64,000 nucleotides of DNA, taken from NCBI RefSeq assembly GCF_964275005.1, contig NC_092690.1, positions 13,308,787-13,372,786 on the forward strand, given 5' to 3'. The notes beneath the pieces were generated by a model. It saw only the letters and a list, made by a program, of their open reading frames with translations. It was not told where the DNA came from and made no database searches. The stretch is from Diadema setosum. Taxonomy: Eukaryota; Echinodermata; Echinoidea; Diadematoida; Diadematidae. Shown here in pieces: positions 23,771 through 34,788 of the stretch (the first letter of the stretch is position 1; each line of letters opens with the position of its first letter). The translations under genes and the position numbers were made by a program.

Positions 23771-24794
23771 AGATAATAAAAAGTTTTGGTACCTCAAAAG
23801 TCTCCTTGAATTTCCTTGTCTTAGTTTGTGTTTCAGGTTAAAGTACCTTTCATATAACTAACACTGTGAGACTTACTCGCCCCAAAGTGCTCTCATGTCT
23901 TAGTAATCATGCAATTTAACTGCGACCAGCAGCCCCATACGCATAGCGACCAGCAGTCCCATACGCATAGCGTAATCGGGCTTCGCATTGTAGCATTCAG
24001 GATCATGACAGATTTAGTATCGCAGGGTAAATGTCAACTTAAAATCCCATAAATTCTTCAATTTGAAGACTTACCAATTAAGTTGAAGTACTGAAAACAG
24101 GCTTCGGGCAACGTTTGTTTCTGCCTATAGTCCCTTTCTGTTCGAATTGATGACTGAATGTGACTCGGTCGACAGAACCTTAGGAGAGCTACATACAGTA
24201 CACTGAATACTACAGCCAGTGCCTGTGAACACATCACATGCGCACAAATTTCAAATCCATGAACGGATAAGATGTTTGTGTGCGCATGCGCTGGCTATTG
24301 TATTCAGTGTATGTAGCTCTCCCAAGGTCATCTCGACCGAGTCACATTCAGTCATCAATTCGAACAGAAAGGGACTATTGGCAGAACCAAACGTTGTTCG
24401 AAGCCTGTTTTCAATACTTCAACTTAATTGGTAAGTCTTCAAATCGAAGAAATTTTTGGATTTTAAGTTGACATTTACCCAAGATACTAATTCTGTCATG
24501 ATCCTGAATGCTACAATGCGAAGCCCCATTACGCTATGCGTATGGGGCTGCTGGTCGCAGTTAGCTATGCGTACAATGGGCTGCACGCTGCTGGTCGCAG
24601 TCAGTGGTTTCGTACAATATTTATCGACGCTGTACAGCGTCTGCTCTGGTACGAAACCATTATTGCATGATTACTAAGACATGAGAGCACTTTGGGGCGA
24701 GTAATTCTCACAGACAACGTACTTTAACCCGAAACACAAACCAAGACAAGGAAATTCAGGGAAGCTTTTGAGGTACCAAAACTTTTTATTATCT
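23771..24794. repeat. Large palindrome (inverted repeat) within an intron
   Basis: The left arm (23771-24248) and right arm (24275-24794) are reverse complements, from AGATAATAAAAAGTTTTGG at the outer edge to CATGCGCACAAA at the centre. The spacer is about 26 bp. Matching words include GCCCCAAAGTGCTCTCATG, CTCATTCAGTCATC-type sequence and CAGGATCATGACAG. The arms differ by point changes and a block of about 95 bp extra in the right arm (24563-24660). Each arm includes AGCCCCATACGCATAGCG, itself a near-palindrome and also present singly at 23038-23106. Whether it is a fold-back transposon or a head-to-head duplication is undecided. Confidence 0.9.
24605..24659. repeat. Nested 55-bp palindrome inside the right arm
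   Basis: Ends TGGTTTCGTAC and GTACGAAACCA are perfect inverted copies, and the centre GACGCTGTACAGCGTC (24626-24641) is a perfect 16-bp palindrome. It has no partner in the left arm, so it entered after the large palindrome formed or was lost from the other side. Confidence 0.85.
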
Positions 24795-25048
24795 TTAACA
24801 AGTGGCAAGATACATGTATGTGTGGTCCATGATAGGCTGTGAATTACTGTTATTCTTATAATACCTTTGCAGAAAGAATGACTTTGCAAGTATTGTAAAT
24901 TATGATTTTCCTATTAGATTATATGTAGGACGTATATGACATGATTGTAATTTCTATGAATAATCAATCAGATAGAGTGACCAATTCCTTTATCTCAAAT
25001 GAGGTAAACTGTCCCCTTTTTTCCTGTTTTCTTTTTCTCTGTCCATAG

Positions 25049-25149
25049 ATTCACACTTGGGTTCTCTTTACCCTTACAATACTCTGAAGCTGCAAGGACT
25101 CTCTTTAAAAGGGCCCCCATCTTGGAAGACCCTGGCTGTAATACCACAG
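25049..25149 (+). CDS. Exon of the multi-exon gene of unknown function
   Basis: A strong pyrimidine tract and GTCCATAG precede the exon; GTTTGT follows. With the G from the previous exon it encodes 34 codons, DSHLGSLYPYNTLKL then QGLSLKGPPSWKTLAVIPQ, ending in phase 0. The next exon (25595) also starts in phase 0. The product is not recognised. Confidence 0.65.
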
Positions 25150-25291
25150 GTTTGTGTAAAGTGAAATATGATTTGAAAGGGAATGAGTCCATATTTGATT
25201 GGATATTTTGTCACAAAATAAGTAGAGCCTTTGTATATTCCAAATGTTTTGTGGAAAGTAAATGTTTATAGAATTGTAAGTTAACTATTTG

Positions 25292-25318
25292 CCCCCCCCC
25301 CCAAAAAAAAGGGGGGGG
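25292..25318. repeat. C11-A8-G8 tract
   Basis: C, A and G homopolymers in succession. The C and G runs can pair as a hairpin, and the tract lies in the intron after 25149. Confidence 0.9.
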
Positions 25319-25594
25319 TTGATAGTTATTATTGAAGCAAATGTGATAAGTTTTGCAATTATGCTGCTTCTTCTTTTTTCACATCAACCTCAAATAATAT
25401 AAAAGGTGATGGTTACTTTGAGCATAGATAATACATGTAGTAACATTTTCAATGTAAACCAGGGTTTGAAACTAACTGATAATTTAATGTTTTTGAATGT
25501 TGCACTTTTGATTACAGTTAATAAAATGTGAATAAAAGTTTGTTTGTTGTTATTAACAAATTTGTTGTGAATTCATCCCTCACTATTTGTCCAG

Positions 25595-26213
25595 GAACCT
25601 GCGGGACCACATCCAACGATAGGGACTTTTCGATTTCCCCTCCTGAATGTCGACGTCGAAGTAATGACGTCGTTTTAAGGAACTGTGCATACTCCATGTT
25701 CTCCAGTACATCCCAACGCCTGAATCGCAAACGCGTCTGCCAAGGATCTCATGGCCACCTATATTCAGAACACGAGTGATGTCATCACTTAGTGCAACCA
25801 CTCGCCAGCCTGTTGGAGGGAAGGGACCCGTGACGTCGTAGCAGTACGTAGTGAACGACGTGCACTGAAAATCAAAATGGGCAATATCATCCCAGATGTG
25901 ACAAACGGACTGTAGCAATCTGGAACCACTCTTGTACAAGAAAGATGGCCATGTCCACACAATCAGAAAGTCCCTATTAGTAATATGTGGGATTCCTTTT
26001 GCACCAGATGGCCTTCTCGTGGAGGTGGAAGGAACAGTTCTCGCGTCTGCACCTGCACCAACATTTCTGCAGGGGTTGCTTCAACTTTGGCTGTGTAGTG
26101 CACATTTGGGCTGGAATATCCCAACACGAAGAGCCCACCAATATTTCATCCAACCCTGTCTCACAAGATTAGGATATATTATAAGTAATTACCATTCAAG
26201 GTACAGAGATTGA
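25595..26213 (+). pseudogene. Last exon of the unknown gene, interrupted by a MITE
   Basis: After TTTGTCCAG the frame opens with EPAGPHPTI (phase 0, matching the previous exon), then runs into a MITE (25622-25974) and stops at TAA 25676-25678. Beyond the MITE the sequence continues in the frame VICGIPFAPDGLLVEVEG, ALLQ-type leucine-rich text, HLGWNIPTRRAHQYF and so on, to TGA at 26211-26213. Removing the MITE and one TA copy (355 bases) joins ATA to TTA in frame. AATAAA at 26318 fits a terminal exon. As it stands the protein would end in about 19 MITE-encoded residues. A GT at 26185 could alternatively end the exon. Whether the gene still works is unknown. Confidence 0.6.
25622..25974. mobile_element. 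353-bp MITE inserted in an exon, TA target duplication
   Basis: The termini GGGACTTTTCGATT and (inverted) GGGACTTTCTGATT match at 12 of 14 positions and are flanked by TA at 25620-25621 and 25975-25976. The interior is rich in GACGTCG/CGACGTC words. The 125-aa minus-strand ORF (25583-25960) lies almost wholly within it and has no recognised motif. It breaks the host reading frame. Confidence 0.75.
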
Positions 26214-26317
26214 TCAACTTAAATATCCCAGTAGATTCAGGTCGATTCTGGAAATTGCTTTGAATATTTCCAGCAATTCGTTCTTTAAGATAGGAAAGTT
26301 GATTAACGTTATATCCC

Positions 26318-26323
26318 AATAAA
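26318..26323 (+). terminator. Candidate poly(A) signal AATAAA
   Basis: AATAAA about 105 bp after the stop at 26211-26213, consistent with the end of the plus-strand gene. Confidence 0.4.
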
Positions 26324-26329
26324 TTCATG

Positions 26330-27994
26330 GCGTTTTTACTTCTTGTGGCCCATTGATAGGACAGAAACCTTTTACCTCAGCTGAATGTAGGCAACAAATT
26401 CTCATTTGGAGCTTTAATGTCTCAAGTATGTTAACTTGAATTTAAAAGAATATCCTTAAATACAATTCTTGTTTTGCTGCTTACAATGATTGTATGTCTC
26501 TGGCCTCTTAACACTGTGGTTAAAGTGTGATTTCCATCATAGTTATGAGCAAGGAAATCTTTTCATGTTGCTTGAATTCATTGCAAATCATAGTAAAGGT
26601 TGCCTTCCCCGTTTGAGGTACTCTATGTACACATGCACCAGATGCAGTATCAATTGAAAAATATGTTATAAAATGTGTTTGTAGTGTACATATTCTTTGC
26701 AGGCGGAGCCTACTAACTTGATACAGGAATATTGGCAACTGAAGCAGTTCACCAAAATGATGCTAATCCCAAGTGCTGACCATACAAATATAGGTTGACT
26801 GCAGTGTATATTTTTACAGCCAAAGGAGAGTAAAGAATTTCTAAAGGTTCAGATGGTATAGTGGAAAACTAAATCACTCTTGAGGTTTTTACATTGCGAG
26901 TAACAGGGAGAGGATTTGGTCACTTTGAGTTATATACCTGCCCTCTCTTTACTTATATTGAAGTTAAATCTCCAAGCTCACACAAAAGCAAAACACAAAC
27001 TTCCACATAGCTTCTATGTACAATAGGATCTTACGTGTTTCCCAGTAATCTACATCAAAGACACTTTTCTGAAAAAATACATGAGCATGAGCTTTACTTT
27101 CATGAAGATTCCTGTCATTGCCACTGCCGTTTCTAAATCTATATTTTCTTATTTAGAATGAATATGAAGTGCAGTCAACCTTGCTTAAGTTGACCTTGCG
27201 TAGATCTGGCGATATTCAGTTAAGTTATTTATTTCCTTGAGAGCATTCATTACATTTGAGCAGTGTATTGTAGTATGTTCGAACAGATTGATATACATAC
27301 AGTAGAACCTGCGGTGTACGAGACATGAGCAGACAATTGAATGGTTTGCATGACATGGCTGCACACTAACCCATCTTTTTTTTTCTTTTCTTTTTTACTG
27401 GCCATACCCATCTGTTTGACCAGTAGGTACCCAGTTTGTCCATATTTAATGGTCCATTCCTGAACAGTTACTGGTCCAACGGTGATTTTCACTGGTCCTG
27501 GACTGTTTTACCAGTGCCAGTGGGCAGTGTTGTGCAAAGTGAGATTACCTCAACAGATGGGAGAACTGTAAGGAGATTGCCATTAAATTTAGCCTGATGG
27601 TCAAAACTTACTTATGTGATCCTCATCCAAAAGTTACTCTTCAGTGGTGAACTGATAGAGAAGACCATGTTTACCCATTGAGGACGGTTTGATTTTGCTA
27701 CAACACACATTTCCCATAGACATTTGCCTCACTATACTCATGACTTTTCAGCGGGTTCACACATCTTCATTTTTTTTTTTTTTTTTTTTTTTTTTGGGGG
27801 GGGGGGGGTCATGACTTCTCTCCATTCGGATATAAAGCTGTATTTACGCAGCGTGCAAAACAAGCACTCACTACATGGATTTGATACTACATTATGATAT
27901 GACCAGTGTGCTATTACATAATGAAGATAATCTCTTTCACTAAATGCACAAGTATATAAAATTGTGTTCTATAGGAAGAAATATCGTACTTTAA
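26330..27994. other. Non-coding region with two Tigger-like terminal fragments
   Basis: No exon supported. CAGTCAACCTTGCTTAAGTT at about 27173 and CAGTAGAACCTGCGGTGTAC at about 27301 (the second preceded by TA) resemble Tigger-type ends, but I find no partners. A T26 run followed by G13 occurs at about 27770-27808. Confidence 0.4.
27796..27808. repeat. T-run followed by G13 tract
   Basis: A long T run (about 27770-27795) passes directly into 13 G residues. The same T-then-G junction recurs at 42511-42532 and 59191-59223. Confidence 0.9.
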
Positions 27995-28747
27995 CCCTAA
28001 AAAGGCCGGGGGGGGGTTGAATCAACCCCCCCCTCGACATTTTTCACCACTACTCCGCCGCGCGAAATTTTTTGACCGCGCCGTTCGCTGACTTTTTACT
28101 TTCAAGTCTCGCACATCTTTTGACACCATTTTCGCGAAAATCGTGCATACCGTTACGACGCTGCATAACGTTTTATACATGCCTGTCAGACCGAAAATGG
28201 CTCAAAAACGTGATTTTGTGTATAAAGTCTATGCAAATGGAGTTTTCTCTTCTTATTCATAAAGATATGATTATTTTCACTTTTATAGGCTGAAACTATT
28301 TAATTTTAGCATAATTATGCTTGATATAGGTTCTGTCATAAATTTTGCGAAAAAAAAATGATAAAACAAAAGGTCGAAAAAACAATGAAATACATAAGAA
28401 ATTCATAAAACAATAAAATACATAAGAAATTGATTTTGATACCAAATTTTTTTTTCATGTACATTGTTAGGAATGCTACAAAGAATTTTTTCATCAAAAA
28501 TTAGGATTCTAGGAGCTTTAATTTCTGATTTAGAGCAAAATGTATGATTTTATGCATATATTAGCATAATTAATCATTATGACGAAAATTTCCATTTCTT
28601 TTTGTATAGCTTGGTAGATTACGGCACAGGTAATGCACGTGCCAAATTTCATGGCGATTGCACGATCGACAGCCGAGATCTCAGGGGGGGGTTGAATCAA
28701 CCCCTCCCCGGCCACAGAACACCCAAAAAAGCCCGGCCTGGTTAGGG
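27995..28747. mobile_element. piggyBac-like MITE with TTAA target duplication
   Basis: TTAA (27991-27994) is followed by CCCTAAAAAGGCCGGG, and CCCGGCCTGGTTAGGG is followed by TTAA (28748-28751). The TTAA duplication with CCCT-type termini is the hallmark of the piggyBac superfamily. Subterminal GGGTTGAATCAACCC palindromes occur near both ends (28014, 28690). The 753-bp interior has no transposase; the ORF at 28072-28293 shows no motif. Confidence 0.8.
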
Positions 28748-28751
28748 TTAA

Positions 28752-30382
28752 AATATAATTGATGGTGACAAACAGTGCGATAATAATACATGTACATGCA
28801 GTACGTCTACTACCGCCATCCAATTCATATCTGTGGCCTACCCATTTCTTAATGGTGCATAATCTGTTTACTTTTTTCTGAGATACAAATGTGTTTCTTG
28901 TGTGAAGAGCAAGGGGTATCACTTTGGTTTAGTCAAAACTCACTGTACATTGTCTTATAATGCGTCAAGTTGAATGTAGTTTTCTTCGTGACAGAGTAAG
29001 AGGAATTTTGATAAGCACAGGTAGACAGACATTTACAGTGTATTGACAGTGGGTATCTATTACTGCGAAGAAGTGGATATACACATGGGACATAAAATCT
29101 GTTCATGTGCATTATGAAAGCAAAGAACTTTCCTCGATCCCCAAACACCTGCTTTCTTAGACTAGACTCTCTCTTAGCTATTATCCAATTAAAATTAGTT
29201 CAAGGAAAGTAAACACTCAACACATTTGTGACACTTGTAACATTTTTCATTTTACTATTTTGCCACTTATGTGAAACTGTCGTCACACATCAATACATAA
29301 CATAGACCTATTGGGAGAAGCGTGCATTATGGTGGATGTATACCACTTACCATCGCAATATTTCTATTTTTACATGTATTCCATTTCTCTTGAAATTCAA
29401 AGGTAAAGTTTTGAAAAGGCCATTTCAAAAACAAAAGCCTTCTTAATTCAGAAGAATTCTGATATACTTGTTTCATTTTGCCCTTTTGATGCCATATTTC
29501 GTTCCATATTTACCTATAAGTGCTACAGTGTTTTTCTGTCAAAGAGTTTACCTTTGATTTAAAGATTATGAACAGCTGTTTCTATAATTCAACTGAAGTG
29601 ATTTACAAATAAATTAAATCAAGTGATATTTCATTTGATATGATTGTGTAGGATGTTCAATGTGTGGACAAGTGAAAGATGTTCTTCAAGCCAACTTATG
29701 ATTCTTGAGAAATTATGGAAATGTGAATTTTGAGCATGTATGGATTTCATGGCTGTGTAATCTCAATATTTGAGTGTATATTATGACATATTTCTTTGTT
29801 GTGCAATTGTTATGTATTCCTGTAGGTACCTACACTGTTGTACATTGTGCCAAAGATAAGCAGTCTCAACTACATGTACTGCATAAGCTGTTCGTCTTTG
29901 CGTACATATATATTTTTGTGAATGAGAAGGTCACAGGAATTGTCACAAGATCTTATTTTCGTGAATTGACACTGAGACCATCTTAAATGCACTAAATATT
30001 ATACCCCAGTAGCGCTTGGTGAGAATTTTGCTTGGTAAATTTGCCAACCAAAAATGATTCACAAATTCACAAAAATGGCAACTTATTTGGTACAGTGCAC
30101 TATACTACATCGTGTACATGTATATTTTTCAATGCAACAACCTTATTCGTATGTATAGCCCTCTGTGTTTGTAGTGCAATTTCAACACGTGGATGTTTTT
30201 GCTTTGTTATAAGTTTCCAGTAAATAAAGCGTATAATTTGTACATTGTATATCAAGGAAAAACACCTTAGCATGTCTTATACATACAGTTGTATGCTGTA
30301 AACTAACTCTCATAGATTGCATGCATGTGTTTGTGTGCGTGTTTGTGTGTGTGTCATATTGCTTACTTAGGCAGTCACATAC
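28752..30382. other. Non-coding AT-rich region
   Basis: No exon, RNA gene or inverted repeat that I can support. A short TG-rich stretch lies at 30325-30355. Confidence 0.4.
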
Positions 30383-30724
30383 CAAAAATAGGAGTACAAA
30401 TGTGTACCCCTAGTGGAACATATGCTTGTCCCTATACAAGGAACCCTAGAAGTACTCATCTGTACCCCATACAGGGGTACTTATATGTACCCCATACAGA
30501 GGAACATATAAGTACCACCTAAGGGAACATATAAGTACCTATGATGATACAAATGAGTATCCTTAAACGTACAAATAAGTACTCCATAGGGTACATATCT
30601 GTACCCCAGGTAGGGGTACTTATATGTACCCCTGTATGGGGTACATATAAGTGCCGCTAGGGTTCCTTGTATAGGGACAAGCATCTGCACCTCTAGGCGT
30701 ACATGTTTGCTCTCCTATTTTTTA
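30383..30724. mobile_element. Fold-back MITE made of GTAC-type words
   Basis: The terminal arms of about 75 bp are inverted copies: AAAAATAGGAG at the left, and CTCCTATTTTTTAG closing the right, each with GCTTGTCCCTATACAAGGAA inside. The whole 342-bp interior is composed of GTACATATAAGTACC and CCCCATACAGGGGTAC variants, each a short palindrome. It has the same design as elements A and B but a different word. Non-coding; ORFs at 30325-30690 are artefacts. Confidence 0.85.
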
Positions 30725-31274
30725 GTGTGTGCACACTATATTACTAATACTGCGCCAAATTCATTCTGTACAGAGTGCTCAATGCGATTGTCTCTTACTT
30801 TATGACTATTTCTTAATATTTTTATAATTATATTTAATACTACTGTAATTAAGGTCTAACATTCTGACCTACCATTTCAACTTAATGTCCTGTGCTGTCG
30901 CGTAAAGTCTTGGCTATCGCTGATTTGTTCAAGTTGAACTTGAACAAATCGGCAAAGTTTGAGGACGCAAAATCGGAAAGTCCATTGCACATTTTTTTTT
31001 CTTTTTTTTAAGTTTCGATGCTGCCACTGCTGGATGAGAAGACTACAAACAAAATATAAAGATGATTTAATATAATTTTGTTTTTACTATTATATGATAA
31101 TAAATACAGCATCATTTACGTCATTCAGAAAACAGGAGAAATTATATCATCCTCAATATAATGTCAGTAGTAACACAAAGGAGTATGTATGGTTTATTCA
31201 TTAAAAAAGAATATTTTGTGAAGAAGAAAATGTGGTATGTAAGTGTATTTTCTTATGTCCACTTAGAAAGGTGG
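30725..31274. other. Non-coding region with a perfect hairpin
   Basis: AT-rich, no exon. It contains the hairpin at 30922-30950 and a T-rich run near 30992-31010. Confidence 0.4.
30922..30950. repeat. Perfect 14-bp-arm hairpin
   Basis: GATTTGTTCAAGTT and AACTTGAACAAATC are perfect inverted copies separated by one G. No larger element around it is visible. Confidence 0.9.
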
Positions 31275-31442
31275 TTACTCTCTAAACTCCTCTGATTGGA
31301 AATCAGTATGAGTATTATGGTGAGTGACCAATACCAAATTAGATTGAGAAAATGAGTGCATTAAACTATTTTTGCTTTATTGAGATTTTCAATTTAATTC
31401 TAGATTGGTCCCTCATCTCAATCTAAAGAATTTAGAGAGTAA
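31275..31442. mobile_element. 168-bp MITE with TTACTCTCTAAA ends
   Basis: TTACTCTCTAAA at the left and TTTAGAGAGTAA at the right are perfect 12-bp inverted repeats, with partial matching further in (CTGATTGG / TAGATTGG-like blocks). The target duplication may be TTA/TAA but is ambiguous because the ends are self-complementary. Confidence 0.7.
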
Positions 31443-31792
31443 TATGTCGTTATTGACAGGGTAAGTACTGGTTAGGCTTATAAAGGGTATGCTGCGATTA
31501 TTATAGTACCCGGGTTTCTAAGGCTATTTTTGTAATCACGCTACTCTTCCGTCTCCCGATTTCCACTTCCATTCATATACGCATTCACTCACAAGCATGC
31601 AGCGAAAATCAGTTACTAGTCATTAATAGCTGTCAGTTTTGTGTACGAATAAGTAATGTTTTAGATATTCATGAAATCTACAAGATTTGTTTATATAATA
31701 TAAATCAACCTGCTGGAAAAAGCACCACATGTCATTAAATTTATGCATAACCTTTGTTGCATATTGTTATTCACATGGCTGGGTGCAACTTT

Positions 31793-31829
<37 letters not shown>

Positions 31830-32296
31830 AAAAAAAAAATGAATTTGACATTGCTGTGGTGGCTCGAAATAAAAACAAATGTTGAAATCTATTTTAGATT
31901 CCTGTTGTTCAATCAAGCCACCAAAATATAGCCTTGGAACTTTGCTGGCCCGACATAGATTTTGAGTGGCCCAGGGACCATCAGACAACCGCTATCGTCG
32001 AGGCCTGGATATGGTGCGTGATAATGACTTTTTTTTTCCGCTATTTATTGCGTGTGACCGAATTCTCTCTCAGTTTAATTAGTACATGGAGGGAGAACGT
32101 TCGTCGCGTGAACATTGTACAGCCGCGTTGTTTTACCCATTGGGCATGTTGGGGGAACTCCCTCCGATGACGCACGAATTGGCAGGGGCTACAAGTCATG
32201 GCGCAGACTGACTGCTGGGTTAGCCGCTTTGCACAGCATTGTTTCGGCCAAAACTTGCCGTCAACGGCAATGTACGTTGCATTCAGGAAGTAACTA
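31443..32296. other. Non-coding region, CpG-richer at the right
   Basis: A CT microsatellite lies at 31796-31824. From about 31940 to 32290 CpG content rises. No exon with both splice sites was found, although a plus-strand coding segment or promoter cannot be excluded. Confidence 0.4.
31796..31824. repeat. CT microsatellite
   Basis: About 14 uninterrupted TC units. Confidence 0.95.
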
Positions 32297-34786
32297 CAGT
32301 TAAACTCGCATAAGTCGATTTTCTCGGGACTGAGCGAAACACATCGACTTAGGCGAGTTTCGACTTGTGCGTAAGTCGAAGAAAATCGACTTACAGTTAC
32401 ACCATGCGTACATATGTATAATGTACATGTATGTTGTCTACTCTGGAGCCGAGAGCTGGAGCGGTGTGCCCGATATTTGCCATTCAGCAAGAGACTTTAT
32501 CCACATTGATCATATTCAAATGTAAAAACAAGCAACTGGCATTCATTCTAGGATCTTACGGAGCTGAATATCATCCTTATTCATTTCCGAACGTGCGAGC
32601 AAACATCCGCTTTTTATTTTATCATCTGAGCCGATATGATACCGTTAATCATTTCCAAATGTAAAAGAAACAATCTGTTACTTATTTGAGCATCAAGCGG
32701 AGCAGAATATTATCGTAATTCGATCTCCAAATTCAAAAGCAAACACCCGACATTTATTTTATGATCGTAAGGAGCCGAATGTTACTGCTGTCCACTTCCG
32801 AAAGTGAAATGAATCATCTGACAATTATTTCAGCATCGTAAGGAGCTGAATGTTATACCGTTTTTCATATTCGAACGTCAAGGCAGACATCCGGCATTTA
32901 CTTTACCATCAAACGCAGCTGAATGTTATCGTTATTCATTTCGAAATGTTAAATAGCAAATGTCTGATATTTGTTTTAGCATCTTGATTATTGAGCAGAA
33001 TGTTACTGCTATTCACTCCCGAACGTAAAAACAATCATCTGACATTTATTTTGGCATCTTCCGGAGCCGAATGTTACATGCTATTTACTTTCGAACGTAA
33101 AAAAGCGAACATTCGGCATTTATTTCATCATCGTATACGGAGTTGAATATTATTGTCATTTATTTCAGAACGTCAAAGGGATCATTCGACATATATTTTA
33201 GCATCTTCCGGAGCTGAATGTTATTGTCATTTACTTTCGAACGTAAAAGCGAACATCCAGCAATTATTTCATCATCGTACTGAGTTGAATACTATTGTTA
33301 TTCATTTCCGAACGTCAAAGCAAATATTCAACATTTATTTTAGCATCTTCCGGAGCTGAATGTTATTGCTATTTACTTTCGAACATAAACGCAAACATCA
33401 GACATTTATTTTATCATCGGACGGAGTTGAATACTATTGTTATTCATTTCTGAACGTCAAAGCAAATATCAAACATTAACTTTACCATCAAACGCAGCTA
33501 AATGTTACTGTTATTCATTTCGAAATTTAAAAGCAAACATCCGACAGTTATTCAGCATCGTATGGAGAAAAATATTACTGCTACATGTATTCACTTCCGA
33601 ACGTAAAAACAATCATCTGACATTTATTTTAGCATCTTCTGGAGCCGAATGTTATTGCTATTTACTTTCGAAAGTAAAAGCAAACATCCGACATTTGTCT
33701 CATCGTCGTACGAAGTTGATTATTGCTGTTATTCATTTCCGAATATCAAAGGGATAATTCAACATTTACTTTAGCATCTTCCGGAGCTGAATGTTATTGT
33801 TATTTACTTTCGAACGTAAAAGTAAACATCCGGCATCTATTTTATCGTCGTATGGAGTTGAATATCATTATCATTCATATCCGAACGTCAAAGCAAACAT
33901 TCGACATTTATTTCAGCATCTTCCTGAGCCGTATTTTATCCTTATTCATTTCCGAACGCAAAATCAAATATCTGACATTAATTTCAGCACCATACGGAAC
34001 TGAATCTTACCATTATTCATTTCCAAAAGTATAAACAAACATCCGACATTTGTTTCACTATTATACGCAGTCGAATATTACCGTTATTCATTTCCAAAAT
34101 TAAGAGCAAACATCTGACATTTATTCTACCATCTTATGGAGCCGATTGTTACCGCTGTTCATTTCCAAAACTGAAGGCAAACATCCGGCTTTTTCGGTGG
34201 CCCGGCGTGCGTTTTTGGTGACCCCGGTCGCAAATTAACCATTCGCGAAATCGTGATTCGATTCGCGAAAAGACTCCACTAAATTTAAGGCATAGATCGC
34301 TACACTCGGCAGGGGCTACGTCGTCCTTTCACCAGGTCTCGGTAACGGAAACCAAAATCTCGCGTTCGTGCTTGCGTTACCTATCGTTAATGTCAACGAA
34401 ACATCCTTAATTTGCGCTTGGGATTGTTACTCATCGTTACTACAAACGTTAATTTTCCCGATCGTTAGTTTGCGTTACTAACGATTCAGGTGAAAAAAGT
34501 TTCTTGTGGTATATACTGCATGTAAACAAAAACTGGCGTCTCGTGATTTTGACAGTCATTTATTACACAATAAAATCTTATTCGACTTAGGCACAGTGAA
34601 TTCAATGGTTTTTCCGTGAAAGTGTTCTTGGAATTTCATCGACTTAAGCGAGTATTCGACTTAAAAAATTCGACTTGTGAGTGAATTAATACACGTAAGT
34701 CAATGGGGAAAAATCGGGACTTTTTAAAATCATCGACTTATCCGATTATTCGACATATGCGATGTCGACTTAGGCGAGTTTAACTG
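32297..34786. mobile_element. Second Tigger/pogo-like non-autonomous transposon
   Basis: CAGTTAAACTCGC begins the element and GCGAGTTTAACTG ends it, flanked by TA at 32295-32296 and 34787-34788. Subterminal ATCGACTTA/TAAGTCGA words occur repeatedly at both ends (32310-32395, 34570-34775). It has the same architecture and CAGTnAAAC start as the 4247-6389 element, but different subterminal words, and is likewise filled by a tandem repeat with no transposase. Confidence 0.85.
32500..34195 (+). repeat. About 24 copies of a 71-bp tandem repeat
   Basis: The unit includes ATTCATTTCCGAACGTCAAAG, AACATCCGACATTTATTTTA and GCATCTTCCGGAGCTGAATG-like text. Anchors at 33331, 33402 and 33473 give a 71-bp period. 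Copies are individually diverged. The ORFs here (32431-34034) repeat the same peptide words and are satellite-derived. Confidence 0.9.
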
Positions 34787-34788
34787 TA

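Noticed and set aside
25583..25960. 125-codon minus-strand ORF
   Set aside because: Almost entirely inside the MITE, no recognisable motif, and the plus-strand exon model explains its flanks better.
27173..27330. Two further Tigger-type transposon ends (CAGTCAACC, CAGTAGAACC)
   Set aside because: No matching opposite terminus or convincing TA pair found; at most solo fragments.
32431..34034. ORFs in the 71-bp repeat of the second Tigger-like element
   Set aside because: Satellite-derived; the same peptide words repeat and no transposase motif is present.
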